DNA of 64,000 bases from Streptomyces sp. WMMC940 (GTDB taxonomy: Bacteria; Actinomycetota; Actinomycetes; Streptomycetales; Streptomycetaceae), in assembly GCF_027460265.1 (NCBI RefSeq), contig NZ_JAPZBC010000001.1, forward strand, positions 2,507,501-2,571,500, in the 5' to 3' direction. The notes beneath the pieces were generated by a model. It was not told the origin of the DNA. It was given only the letters and a program-made list of their open reading frames with translations, and made no database searches. This document shows positions 7,963 to 16,245 of this stretch, piece by piece. How positions within the stretch are numbered: position 1 is the stretch's first letter; the number at the start of each line of letters is the position of its first letter. A program made the position numbers and the translations under genes.

Positions 7963-9933
7963 TCACGTGCCGGTGGACGAACCGAGCGTCACCGCCCTCG
8001 TCCGCTCCTTGCCGTCGCGGAGCACCGTCAGTTCCAGCCGGTCGCCGGGCCGGTGCGCACGGATCTTGACGATGAGCTCCTCACCGTTGTGCACCCGCTG
8101 GCCGTCGACCTTGGTGATGACGTCGCCCGGGCGGATACCGGCCTTCGCCGCGGGGCCGCCCGCGACGACGGACGGGGCCCCGTCCTTGCCCTTCTCGCCG
8201 ACGCGGGCGCCGTCTCCCGAGTACTCCATGTCGAGGCTGACGCCGATCACCGGGTGGGTGGCCTTTCCGGTGTTGATCAGCTCTTCGGCGACCCGCTTGC
8301 CCTGGTTGATGGGGATGGCGAAGCCGAGACCGATCGAGCCGGCCTGCCCGGAGCCGGCGTCGGGGCCGGAGCCGCCGTCCGCGGCGCGGATGGCGCTGTT
8401 GATACCGATGACCCGGGCCCGGGAGTCGACGAGCGGTCCGCCTGAGTTCCCGGGGTTTATCGGTGCGTCGGTCTGCAGGGCGTCGACGTAGCTGATGTCG
8501 CTGCCGTCGCCCTTCTCCCCGCCGGCGGTGATCGGGCGCTCCTTGGCGCTGATGATTCCGGCGGTCACGGTGTTCTGGAGGTCGAAGGGGGCACCGATGG
8601 CCACGACCGGGTCACCGACCCGGACGTTGTCGGAGTTGCCCAGCGGCAGCGGCTTGAGGCCGGAGACCCCCCGGACCTTGACGACGGCGAGGTCGTAGCC
8701 GCTGTCCTTGCCGACGAGGGTGGCCCGTGCCGTCTCGCCGCCGCTGAACGTGACGGAGATGTCGCCGGAGCTGCCCGCCGGGGAGACCACGTGGTTGTTG
8801 GTGAGGATGTGCCCCTGCGCGTCCAGCACGAAGCCGGTGCCGGTGCCCTGCTCACCGCCCCCGCTGACGTGCAGCGTCACCACACCGGGAAGGGCGCTGG
8901 CGGCGATCCCGGCGACGCTGTCGGGCGCGCGGTCGGTGCGCTCCGGCCCCGACTGCGGCAGTTCGACGGTGGTGATCCCCCCGTTGCGTTCCAGGTACGC
9001 GCCCACGCCGCCGCCGAGGACTCCGGCGAGCAGCGCGAAGACCAGCGCGCCGGCGAAGGCCATGCCCCGCCGGGACTTCTGCCTCGGCGGCTCTCCGGTC
9101 CGGATCAGGGTCCCCCCGGGCGCACCCCAGGGGTCGTACTGCCGCCACTGCCCCGGCACGGGGGCGGCGTGCGGTGCGGGCGCGGCGGAACCCGGCTGGC
9201 CGCCGCCGGCCGGGTACGGCGGTGGCGTGCCGCCGGCTCCGCCGGGGTGCTGCACCGGCGGCGCGGGAGCCCACGGTCCGGGGCCGCCGTACGGCGGCGT
9301 GCGGTACTCGTCCGGCTCGTGCAGGGGCCGCGCGCCCCCGTCCGAAGGCCCGGCCGCGGGGACGCCGGCCGGATGCGGGGCCCCAGCGGCCGGACCGGGT
9401 GCGGCGTCCCGGACCGGCGGGGAGTACGGGGCACGCGGGCCGCCGTCCCGGCGGTTGTCCGCGTCGTGCGCGACGACCGGCCCGCTCGCCCAGGCATGGC
9501 CGGCACCCTCGTCGACGGCCGGCACGTCGGCGGAGATGTCCCCGTCGTACGCGACGACCGGCCCGCTCGCGCGGTTGTCCTCCGACTCGGGCTGCCGGAC
9601 CGGGCCGCTCTCCTCGCGGGTCCCACCGGACGGCTGCGCGGCGGCCGGAGCCTCGGGGGCGCCGGGCTCGGCCGGCGCGCTGCCGGGGCGGCCGGGTGCC
9701 GGTGACTGCTGCTCCGCGGGGGTGAGGGGGGCGGGAAGCGGGTACTCCGGCTGATCGTCGACGAGAGCTCCCGGCGCGACGGACACCCGGTCGTCACTGC
9801 CCGGGGCGCCGGCCTCGACCACGCCGGCGGTGTGCTCCGCCGCCGAGGCCGCGTCGACGGGCGACGACGGCTCGGGGTGGGCCGGACGGCTCCACCACTT
9901 CGGCTTGGGACCCGTCGGCTTCCCGTTCTCCAT
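7963..9933 (-). CDS. HtrA/DegP-type membrane-anchored serine protease with PDZ domain
   Basis: A 656-residue protease. Residues 1-285 are a Pro/Ala/Gly-rich cytoplasmic tail with a repeated ASGPVVAxD motif; a transmembrane helix follows at about 290-313 (MAFAGALVFALLAGVLGGG). The trypsin-like domain carries the triad His381 (LTNNHVV), Asp414 (SGYDLAVVKV) and Ser497 (NPGNSGGPLVD). A C-terminal PDZ domain (about 590-650, AAKAGIRPGDVITKVDG) should recognise misfolded envelope proteins. ATG 9933 starts MENGKPTGP with GGGGAGAG just upstream. It lies downstream of the ECF sigma/anti-sigma pair, as htrA does in mycobacteria. Confidence 0.93.
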   Translation of the reverse strand: MENGKPTGPKPKWWSRPAHPEPSSPVDAASAAEHTAGVVEAGAPGSDDRVSVAPGALVDDQPEYPLPAPLTPAEQQSPAPGRPGSAPAEPGAPEAPAAAQPSGGTREESGPVRQPESEDNRASGPVVAYDGDISADVPAVDEGAGHAWASGPVVAHDADNRRDGGPRAPYSPPVRDAAPGPAAGAPHPAGVPAAGPSDGGARPLHEPDEYRTPPYGGPGPWAPAPPVQHPGGAGGTPPPYPAGGGQPGSAAPAPHAAPVPGQWRQYDPWGAPGGTLIRTGEPPRQKSRRGMAFAGALVFALLAGVLGGGVGAYLERNGGITTVELPQSGPERTDRAPDSVAGIAASALPGVVTLHVSGGGEQGTGTGFVLDAQGHILTNNHVVSPAGSSGDISVTFSGGETARATLVGKDSGYDLAVVKVRGVSGLKPLPLGNSDNVRVGDPVVAIGAPFDLQNTVTAGIISAKERPITAGGEKGDGSDISYVDALQTDAPINPGNSGGPLVDSRARVIGINSAIRAADGGSGPDAGSGQAGSIGLGFAIPINQGKRVAEELINTGKATHPVIGVSLDMEYSGDGARVGEKGKDGAPSVVAGGPAAKAGIRPGDVITKVDGQRVHNGEELIVKIRAHRPGDRLELTVLRDGKERTRAVTLGSSTGT

Positions 9934-10047
9934 GCTCTCCCCGCAACTGCCGCTCCGTGTGCCCCGCCGGGCACCGTCCCCTGGATTCAACCAGGTTTGC
10001 GGATGGCGTCCTACAGTGCGCCCGACCGCCCGGAGCGGGCCTCCGTA

Positions 10048-10896
10048 TCAACGCCGGGGCGGGGCGGCGAACCGGCTGGGCTGCGGGGACGCGGAGGCGC
10101 CGGGACCGGGAGCCGTGGCCAGCTGGAACGCCGAGGCGGTCGGCCGCGCCGGCAGGGGCGCGGCACCACCGGCGAGCAGCGACGACGCCGCGAAGGGAGG
10201 GGACGGCGGCCGCGTCCGGACCAGGGTCTGGGGGGCCACCGCCACCACGGGGGTGCTGCTGATCCCGGTCACGCCCGTTCCGCCGCCCCGTCTGCGGTTG
10301 GCCTCCGTACCCGCGGCGGCAGTGGCCGTGCGCAGGGGGGTCACGCTGTTGCCGCGGCTGTCCCCGCGGGCGGAGGCGTCGCCGGTGGCGGCGAGCGGCA
10401 GCGATCCGCCCAGCGCGATCGCGGCGAACGACACCGCGCTGGCCGCGGCGAAGGCGAACCTCCGGCCGCGCCACGGGGAGCGCTCGGCCTCCTGACGCGC
10501 TACGTCGTGGATGCGGAACCCGGAGCCCGGCCCGCCGTCGGGCAGGCCGTGGCCGCCCGGGACGTACCCGAAGCCCTCCGAGGTCACGCCGAAGACGCCA
10601 TCGCCGGGACGTCCCCGGCGATACGGACCTCCCCGCCCGTCGTCATCACCTCCGGGCGGACCCGCGGGCAGCCCCTGGAGCCGAGCGAGAAGGCCCTCGG
10701 AGGGCGGCGGCGGTGCGGCCGTGGCGAAGACGCTCTTCAACCGACGCTGTGCGTCGGCCTCGGCCTTGCACTTGGGACAGGTCGCGAGATGGGCCAGGAC
10801 GCGCTCGCGCGCGTCGTGTTTGAGCTCGCCGTCGACCAGGGCAGCGAGCCGGTCCCCCAGGTGCTGCTCCGCAGGGGTCGGACTTGTGCTGCTCAC
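10048..10896 (-). CDS. ZAS-family anti-sigma factor (RseA-like) for the adjacent ECF sigma factor
   Basis: A 282-residue membrane protein. The cytoplasmic anti-sigma domain (about 1-60) carries the zinc-binding HX3CX2C motif (His36, Cys40, Cys43 in HLATCPKC), the hallmark of ZAS proteins. A Gly-rich linker follows, then one transmembrane helix (about 147-170) and an extracytoplasmic tail of about 110 residues rich in Pro, Thr and Ala. The GTG start at 10896 overlaps the sigma factor's stop in a GTGA tetranucleotide, implying translational coupling and near-stoichiometric synthesis. By analogy with M. tuberculosis RseA it should sequester the sigma factor until envelope or redox stress inactivates it. 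Confidence 0.9.
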   Translation of the reverse strand: MSSTSPTPAEQHLGDRLAALVDGELKHDARERVLAHLATCPKCKAEADAQRRLKSVFATAAPPPPSEGLLARLQGLPAGPPGGDDDGRGGPYRRGRPGDGVFGVTSEGFGYVPGGHGLPDGGPGSGFRIHDVARQEAERSPWRGRRFAFAAASAVSFAAIALGGSLPLAATGDASARGDSRGNSVTPLRTATAAAGTEANRRRGGGTGVTGISSTPVVAVAPQTLVRTRPPSPPFAASSLLAGGAAPLPARPTASAFQLATAPGPGASASPQPSRFAAPPRR

Positions 10897-11654
10897 GCCG
10901 TCCCGCCCTCCCCGGCCACGCCCGCGAGGGAGCGCTGCTCGGCACGCGCCTCGGGAGAGCGGTGCCGCAGGGCCTTGCGCAGGTGGGAGCGGCCGCGGTG
11001 GATCCGGCTGCGGACGGTGCCGAGCTTGACGCCGAGCGTGGCGGCGATCTCCTCGTACGACAGGCCCTCGATGTCGCAGAGCACCACGGCGGCGCGGAAC
11101 TCGGGGGCCAGGGTGTCCAGCGCCTGCTGGACGTCGGCGTCGAAGTGGGTGTCGTGGAAGACCTGCTGCGGGGACGGCTCCCGGCTGGGCAGCCGCTCGG
11201 CCGCGTCGTCGCCCAGGGCGTCGAAGCGGATGCGCTGCTTGCGGCGGACCATGTCCAGGAACAGGTTCGTCGTGATGCGGTGCAGCCAGCCCTCGAAGGT
11301 GCCCGGCGTGTAGGTCGACAGGGAACGGAAGACACGGACGAAGACCTCCTGGGTGAGGTCCTCGGCGTCGTGCTGGTTTCCGGTCAGACGGTAGGCCAGG
11401 CGGTAGACGCGGCCGCTGTGCGTGCTGACGATGTTCTCCCACGAGGGAGGTGTCCACGCCTGCGATTCCGCATCCGGTGCGAACGTCGCGGTGGGTACGG
11501 AGTCGGCCTGGCCGGAACGGGCGTCAGCGGTGTCGGTCACGGATTTCGGCTCACCCGCCGACCCGAGGAGACGCCTCAGCACCCCTCTCCGGTCCACAGG
11601 CGCAGCCGCACCTCCCCTGTCGGCTCTGGTGGTGTCCAGTGGAGCCCCTACCAT
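10893..11654 (-). CDS. ECF RNA polymerase sigma factor (mycobacterial SigE-like)
   Basis: About 253 residues. Region 2 is at [20 protein letters not shown] to [16 protein letters not shown], with [13 protein letters not shown] completing it; region 4 is [20 protein letters not shown] with the recognition helix [21 protein letters not shown]. The position next to anti-sigma, HtrA and TatB genes matches mycobacterial sigE. I place the start at ATG 11654, preceded by GAGG 5 nt upstream. In-frame ATGs at 11744 and 11759 would add 30-35 residues across an A+T-richer stretch (11670-11715) that looks like leader or promoter DNA; mycobacterial sigE also has alternative starts. Confidence 0.92.
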   Translation of the reverse strand: MVGAPLDTTRADRGGAAAPVDRRGVLRRLLGSAGEPKSVTDTADARSGQADSVPTATFAPDAESQAWTPPSWENIVSTHSGRVYRLAYRLTGNQHDAEDLTQEVFVRVFRSLSTYTPGTFEGWLHRITTNLFLDMVRRKQRIRFDALGDDAAERLPSREPSPQQVFHDTHFDADVQQALDTLAPEFRAAVVLCDIEGLSYEEIAATLGVKLGTVRSRIHRGRSHLRKALRHRSPEARAEQRSLAGVAGEGGTA

Positions 11655-11794
11655 AGCCACCTCGCCCGTTAGCTCCGGATAAGAATCTTTACGCGAATTT
11701 GAGAACGGGTGCGATTCACCCGTGCCTTTCCCCGCTCTTTCCATAACGCCCGGTCCCATCTGCGGGTTCCCGTGCGCAGCGGATACAGTCTCGG

Positions 11795-12460
11795 TTGCGC
11801 CAACTACGGGGACAGGAGAGGGTCATTACCGCCAACCGGCAGACGAGCTGGGCGTTCGCCGACGCCTTTGTCGCCGAGGACGATGCACTGCGCTGGGCCC
11901 GCGACCGGGCCCGGGAGGCGGGGCTGCCCTCGGTGTCGCCCGGCACGGGCTCGGCCCTGCGTCTGCTGGCCGCGACGGCGGACGCCAAGGCGGTCGCGGA
12001 GATCGGCACCGGCACGGGCGTCTCCGGTATCTACCTGCTCCAGGGCATGCGGCCGGACGGTGTGCTGACCACGGTCGACCCCGAGCCGGAGCGCCAGCAG
12101 TTCGCGCGCGAGGCCTTCCGTGCCGCCGGCTTCGCCGGGAACCGGGCCCGCTTCATCCCCGGCCGCGCCCTCGACGTACTGCCCAGGCTCGCGGACGGCG
12201 GCTACGACCTCGTCTTCTGCGACGGCGACCGGCTGGAGTCGCTGGACTGTCTAGCTGAATCGTTGCGCCTGCTGCGGCCTGGGGGGCTTGTGTGCTTCGA
12301 GGGCGTCTTCGCGGACGGCCGAACGGTCGATTCGGCGGCCCAGCCGGGCGAGGTGCTGCGCGTGCGCGAGCTGCTGCGCACGGTGCGGGAGAGCCAGGAA
12401 CTGCTGCCGTCGCTGCTCCCGGTGGGCGACGGGCTGCTCTGCGCGGTGCGCCGCGGCTGA
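11795..12460 (+). CDS. SAM-dependent O-methyltransferase
   Basis: A 210-220 residue class I methyltransferase of the caffeoyl-CoA/O-methyltransferase family 3 type. The SAM-binding motif I is [18 protein letters not shown], followed by an acidic strand end ([18 protein letters not shown]) and motif DLVFCDGDR with [10 protein letters not shown]. Substrate unknown. It is divergent from the ECF sigma factor, like Rv1220c and sigE of M. tuberculosis. The annotated start is TTG 11795, which has no ribosome site; an ATT codon in frame at 11825 has a perfect AGGAGAGG 6 nt upstream and would give a protein beginning [11 protein letters not shown], so the real start is uncertain. Confidence 0.88.
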   Translation: MRQLRGQERVITANRQTSWAFADAFVAEDDALRWARDRAREAGLPSVSPGTGSALRLLAATADAKAVAEIGTGTGVSGIYLLQGMRPDGVLTTVDPEPERQQFAREAFRAAGFAGNRARFIPGRALDVLPRLADGGYDLVFCDGDRLESLDCLAESLRLLRPGGLVCFEGVFADGRTVDSAAQPGEVLRVRELLRTVRESQELLPSLLPVGDGLLCAVRRG

Positions 12461-12594
12461 CGGGCCCCACCACCCGGTGGACGCGAGTCCGTGGAACGGA
12501 CCGGCTCCGGGCACGGCACGCCGGGCGACCACCGCCACGGACGGCACCCACCCACGAAGCGCGCGGAGACGGTCGGCGGACTTCCGGGAACGGC

Positions 12595-12631
12595 ACTGCC
12601 CCGGCGCAGCGAGGTGCCGTGCCGGGGCAGT
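12595..12631. terminator. Hairpin terminator between convergent methyltransferase and DUF3117 genes
   Basis: ACTGCCCCGGC (12595-12605) pairs with GCCGGGGCAGT (12621-12631), a perfect 11-bp stem enclosing 15 bases that can fold further. It lies between the stops at 12460 and 12657. Confidence 0.7.
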
Positions 12632-12656
12632 ACAGAAAGGTGTGGGCGCTTCCGCG

Positions 12657-12824
12657 TCAGCCGACGACCTTCTTGAGGGCATCGCCAAGGGCGTCGGCCT
12701 CGTCCGGAGTCAGCTCGACGACGAGCCGACCGCCGCCTTCGAGCGGAACGCGCATGACGATGCCCCGCCCCTCCTTGGTCACCTCGAGCGGGCCGTCGCC
12801 CGTCCGCGGCTTCATGGCCGCCAT
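12657..12824 (-). CDS. DUF3117 protein
   Basis: A 55-residue protein matching the small actinobacterial DUF3117 family in length and sequence (MAAMKPRTGDGPLEVTKEGR, RVPLEGGGRLVVELTPDEAD). It looks like a compact beta-beta-alpha protein with an acidic C-terminal helix. Function unknown. The start at ATG 12824 has AGGAAGGGG upstream; longer in-frame versions are not supported. Homologues sit near tag in mycobacteria (Rv1211), consistent with this neighbourhood. Confidence 0.88.
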   Translation of the reverse strand: MAAMKPRTGDGPLEVTKEGRGIVMRVPLEGGGRLVVELTPDEADALGDALKKVVG

Positions 12825-13161
12825 GCTCGTTCCCCTTCCTGAAACCAGCTCATCGTCAGCCGACGGCCCCCTGGGTGGGCACACGTCACCGGCATCGAAC
12901 ACATTGCTTCCCAGCCATTATCCCGCATCGCAGGACCCGATGACCAACATCAGTCGGCATCGCTTGCGCAACGCGCTTTCGCAAAACCACCCAATTCGGG
13001 GATCCGCCTGCGATACTTCGCCCCCGCCCGAGACCAGCACACCGAACCGGGGCCGGGGATTTCTTTGACGCAGGTCACATACCGGGGCGTAGGTCGGCCC
13101 CGGTGATCTCCGCCATGCTGGGCTCGACATCACTGCCCGAGGTGCGAAGGGGACCCCCGAC
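12825..13161. other. Divergent intergenic region with TTGCG/CGCAA repeats
   Basis: A 337-nt region between the divergent DUF3117 and enoyl-CoA hydratase genes, noticeably lower in G+C at 12900-13020. It contains TTGCGCAA (12964-12971) and a nearby CGCAA (12980-12984), giving paired TTGCG/CGCAA arms that resemble a regulator site. No reading frame with Streptomyces codon bias is present. Confidence 0.5.
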
Positions 13162-13962
13162 ATGGCCGACACCGTGCTGTACGAGGTGAGCGACGGACTC
13201 GCGACGATCACGATCAACCGGCCCGAGGCCATGAACGCGATGAACGTCGAGGCCAAGGTCGCCCTCCGGGACGCCCTGCGGGCGGCCGGGGCGGACGCCG
13301 GTGTACGCGCGGTCCTGCTGACGGCGACGGGCCGCGCGTTCTGTGTGGGCCAGGACCTCAAGGAGCACATCTCGCTGCTGGTCTCCGACCGGGAGTCGGG
13401 CACCGGCCACACGATGAACACCGTGCGCGACCACTACAACCCGATCGTGCGGGCGATCACCGAGATGCCGAAGCCGGTGGTGGCGGGCGTGAACGGCGTC
13501 GCCGCGGGTGCCGGTATGGGCTTCGCCCTGGCAGCGGACTACCGGGTCGTCGCGGACACCGCCAAGTTCACGACGTCCTTCGCCGGCGTCGCGCTGACGG
13601 CGGACTCCGGGGTCTCCTGGACGCTCCCCCGGCTGATCGGCCCCAGCAGGGCCGCCGACCTGCTGCTCTTCCCCCGGTCGATCTCTGCGCAGGAGGCCTT
13701 CGACCTGGGCATCGTGAACAAGCTCGTACCGGCCGACGACCTGGCGGTGGAGGCCGCGGCGGTCGCCCGCGCCCTGGCCGACGGCCCCACACTCGCCTAC
13801 GCCGCGATCAAGGAGTCCCTCGCGTACGGGGCGGGCCACACGCTGGGCGAGACGCTGGAGAAGGAGGACGAACTCCAGACCAGGGCCGGCGCCTCGGAGG
13901 ACCACGCCATCGCGGTCCAGGCCTTCATCGCCAAGGAGAAGCCCAAGTACGTGGGCCACTGA
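13162..13962 (+). CDS. Enoyl-CoA hydratase/isomerase family protein (PaaG-like)
   Basis: A 266-residue crotonase-fold enzyme. The two oxyanion-hole segments are visible: GRAFCVGQDLK (about 59-69) and NGVAAGAGMGFALAADYR (about 113-130). Instead of the classic paired catalytic Glu of fatty-acid hydratases it has TADSGVSWTLPRLIG, with the single Asp typical of PaaG/PaaB-type isomerases and hydratases, so a role in aromatic or unusual acyl-CoA metabolism is possible. Starts at ATG 13162 after GAAGGGG. Its transcript converges on tag, with only 3 nt between the stop codons. Confidence 0.85.
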   Translation: MADTVLYEVSDGLATITINRPEAMNAMNVEAKVALRDALRAAGADAGVRAVLLTATGRAFCVGQDLKEHISLLVSDRESGTGHTMNTVRDHYNPIVRAITEMPKPVVAGVNGVAAGAGMGFALAADYRVVADTAKFTTSFAGVALTADSGVSWTLPRLIGPSRAADLLLFPRSISAQEAFDLGIVNKLVPADDLAVEAAAVARALADGPTLAYAAIKESLAYGAGHTLGETLEKEDELQTRAGASEDHAIAVQAFIAKEKPKYVGH

Positions 13963-13965
13963 GCG

Positions 13966-14616
13966 TCACACCGGCCGGTGCCGCCTCGGCACCGGCCGGC
14001 GGTCCGGTGGCCCCGGCTCGGGGCGGCCGGCCGGCGCCCCGGCCCCGCGCGCAATGCAGTCCGCGAGATGGTCGTCGACCAGACCGCAGGCCTGCATGAG
14101 CGCGTATGCCGTCGTGGGGCCGATGAAGCGCAGACCGCGCTTCTTCAGGTCCTTGGAGAGGGCGGTGGACTCGTCCGTGACCGCCGGGACGTCCGCGAGA
14201 GTGCGCGGCACCGGGCGCACGGCCGGGTCCGGCGCGTACGACCAGATCAGGGCGTCGAGCTCACCCTCGGCCCAGTCGGCCAGCACCCGTGCGTTGGCGA
14301 TGGTCGCCTCGATCTTGGAGCGGTTGCGGATGATGCCCGCGTCGGCGAGCAGGCGCTCCGCGTCGGCGTCGGTGAACGCCGCGACCGAGGCGATCCGGAA
14401 GCCGGCGAACGCCTCCCGGAAGCCCTCGCGGCGGCGCAGGACGGTGATCCAGGAGAGCCCCGACTGGAACGCCTCCAACGCGAGCCGCTCGAACAGCGCG
14501 TCGTCCCCGCGGACGGGACGGCCCCACTCCTCGTCGTGGTACCTGACGTAGTCCTCGGTGGACAGGCCCCAGGGGCAGCGCAGCCGCCCGTCCGGGCCGA
14601 CGAGGGCGCCGCTCAT
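13966..14616 (-). CDS. tag: DNA-3-methyladenine glycosylase I
   Basis: A 216-residue base-excision repair enzyme removing 3-methyladenine. The zinc ligands of the Tag family are all present: Cys14 (RCPWG), His27 (YHDEEWG), His183 and Cys187 (DDHLADC). The helix-hairpin-helix region and FIGPTTAYALMQACG are also typical. E. coli Tag ends near the last zinc Cys; here a 29-residue Arg/Pro tail follows, encoded by a hairpin that probably terminates the opposing transcript. The ATG overlaps the stop of the upstream DivIVA-like gene (ATGA, 14613-14616), so the two are translationally coupled. Confidence 0.93.
   Translation of the reverse strand: MSGALVGPDGRLRCPWGLSTEDYVRYHDEEWGRPVRGDDALFERLALEAFQSGLSWITVLRRREGFREAFAGFRIASVAAFTDADAERLLADAGIIRNRSKIEATIANARVLADWAEGELDALIWSYAPDPAVRPVPRTLADVPAVTDESTALSKDLKKRGLRFIGPTTAYALMQACGLVDDHLADCIARGAGAPAGRPEPGPPDRRPVPRRHRPV
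13971..13999. terminator. Perfect hairpin embedded in the 3' end of tag
   Basis: CCGGCCGGTGCCG (13971-13983) and CGGCACCGGCCGG (13987-13999) form a 13-bp stem with a 3-nt loop. It lies 9 bases beyond the stop of the plus-strand enoyl-CoA hydratase, so it can terminate that gene, yet it is inside the last codons of the convergent tag gene. Confidence 0.7.
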
Positions 14617-15098
14617 CGCGGCTGCTCCCCGTCGCCACCGGGGAGATCGGGGCGCCCGGGCGGGGCCTCCGGGACGTCCGGCCCTCCCGCGCCGTTCTCC
14701 GCGGCCGGGCGGTCATCGGTGGCCTTCTCGAAGAGCCCCGGCCGCTCCCCCGGCACCTCCCCGGGCCGCTCGTCGAAGAGTCCGGCCGGGCTGACCGCCG
14801 TCGCCTGGCGGCCCGCCAGCGCGGACTCCAGCTCGGCGATCCGCGCGTCCCGCTCGGCGAGCTCGGCACCGAGCCGTCCGAGGACCTCGTCGACGTCGAG
14901 CATCCGGTAGCCCCGCGCCGTCACGGGCAGACGGAGCGCCTCGATGTCGGCACGGCCCACGGGACGCGTCAGCGGCAGCGGGTCCACCAGCCGCTCGGGC
15001 GCCACCTCAGGGAGCACCGCCTTGTCACCGCCGCCGACCACCGCCAGGGTGACCGCGGCGACGACCACGACCATCGCGATCAGCAAGAACCAGAACAC
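14613..15098 (-). CDS. DivIVA-domain membrane protein
   Basis: A 161-residue protein. An N-terminal membrane helix (VFWFLLIAMVVVVAAVTLAV) is followed by the DivIVA-like signature GYRMLDVDEVLGRLGAELAE and a short coiled coil (AERDARIAELESALAG), then a Pro/Gly/Glu-rich tail. Such proteins are related to polar-growth and septation scaffolds, but the role of this small membrane-anchored type is unknown. GTG 15098 has GGGGAGAGG 6 nt upstream. It is coupled to tag and divergent from the folP2-type gene, like Rv1209 next to tagA in M. tuberculosis. Confidence 0.8.
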   Translation of the reverse strand: MFWFLLIAMVVVVAAVTLAVVGGGDKAVLPEVAPERLVDPLPLTRPVGRADIEALRLPVTARGYRMLDVDEVLGRLGAELAERDARIAELESALAGRQATAVSPAGLFDERPGEVPGERPGLFEKATDDRPAAENGAGGPDVPEAPPGRPDLPGGDGEQPR

Positions 15099-15200
15099 AG
15101 CGCGCCTCTCCCCGGAGCAGGAAACCGTCCGCTGCCGATCGTGCCATGCGCCGCTGACGGTTAAGGTCGCAGGCGACCGATCGCGAGGAGGAAACAGCGG

Positions 15201-16082
15201 ATGCAGGGGATGCACGACGGGACTCTGCGGCTGGGGCGGCGCGAGTTCGGCGCGCACGAGCCGGTGATCATGGCGATCGTGAACCGGACTCCGGACTCCT
15301 TCTACGACCAGGGCGCCACGTTCCGCGACGAGCCGGCTCTGACCCGTGTCGAACAGGCGGTGTCCGAGGGTGCCGCCATCATCGACATCGGCGGTGTGAA
15401 GGCCGGTCCCGGTGAGGAGGTGACCGCCGAGGAGGAGGCGCGCCGCACGGTCGGCTTCGTCGCCGAGGTGCGCAGGCGCTTCCCGGACGTGGTGATCAGC
15501 GTCGACACCTGGCGGCACGACGTGGGCGCCGCCGTCTGCGAGGCGGGCGCCGACCTGCTGAACGACGCCTGGGGCGGGGTGGATCCCGCACTGGCGGAGG
15601 TGGCGGCCCGGTACGGGGCGGGCCTGGTCTGCACACACGCGGGCGGTGCCGAGCCGCGGACGAGACCGCACCGGATCGCGTACGACGACGTGATGGCGGA
15701 CATCCTGCGGGTGACGAACGGTCTGGCGGAGCGGGCGCTCGAGCTCGGTGTGCGCCGGGACGGGATCCTCATCGACCCGGGCCACGACTTCGGGAAGAAC
15801 ACCCGCCACTCGCTGGAGGCGACGCGCAGGCTCGGCGAGATGGTGGGGACGGGCTGGCCGGTGCTGGTCTCCCTGTCGAACAAGGACTTCGTCGGCGAGA
15901 CCCTCGACCGCCCGGTCAAGGAACGGGTGATCGGCACGCTGGCGACGACCGCGGTGTCGGCATGGCTCGGTGCGCGGGTGTACCGGGTGCACGAGGTGGC
16001 GGAGACCCGTCAGGTGCTGGACATGGTGGCGTCGATCGCCGGGCACCGGCCCCCGGCGGTAGCCCGCCGGGGACTCGCGTAG
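15201..16082 (+). CDS. folP2: Dihydropteroate synthase homologue, FolP2 type
   Basis: A 293-residue TIM-barrel protein of the DHPS family. Loop 1 reads IVNRTPDSFYDQG instead of the usual NVTPDSF; loop 2 reads DIGGVKAGPGEEV, lacking the Ser-Thr-Arg of the canonical GGESTRPG that contacts substrate; the C-terminal RVHEV matches the usual RVHDV. This is the actinobacterial FolP2 pattern, and the M. leprae FolP2 is reported not to act as a DHPS, so the reaction is uncertain. GAGGAGG lies 9 nt upstream of ATG 15201. It is divergent from the DivIVA-like/tag pair. Confidence 0.85.
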   Translation: MQGMHDGTLRLGRREFGAHEPVIMAIVNRTPDSFYDQGATFRDEPALTRVEQAVSEGAAIIDIGGVKAGPGEEVTAEEEARRTVGFVAEVRRRFPDVVISVDTWRHDVGAAVCEAGADLLNDAWGGVDPALAEVAARYGAGLVCTHAGGAEPRTRPHRIAYDDVMADILRVTNGLAERALELGVRRDGILIDPGHDFGKNTRHSLEATRRLGEMVGTGWPVLVSLSNKDFVGETLDRPVKERVIGTLATTAVSAWLGARVYRVHEVAETRQVLDMVASIAGHRPPAVARRGLA

Positions 16083-16209
16083 GACGGGGGCGGCCGGGAC
16101 CGGCGCCCGACCGGACCACCGGCCGACCGGGACTCGGCGGCGGGACCGCCATGGCGGTCGACCGGCGGACCGGAGACCGGACGGCCGTCCGCCGGCCCCC
16201 GCACCGCCA

Positions 16210-16243
16210 GGGCGCCGCAGCGGACCGGGCCTCCGCGGCGCCC
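16210..16243. terminator. Hairpin terminator between folP2 and the LOG-family gene
   Basis: GGGCGCCGC (16210-16218) pairs with GCGGCGCCC (16235-16243); alternatively GCGGA/TCCGC inside forms a second helix. It lies immediately before the convergent stop codon at 16246. Confidence 0.6.
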
Positions 16244-16245
16244 GC

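Noticed and set aside
9470..9580. 80-bp-spaced direct repeats in the HtrA gene
   Set aside because: They encode the repeated ASGPVVAxD units of the Pro-rich tail and are part of the coding sequence, not a separate element.
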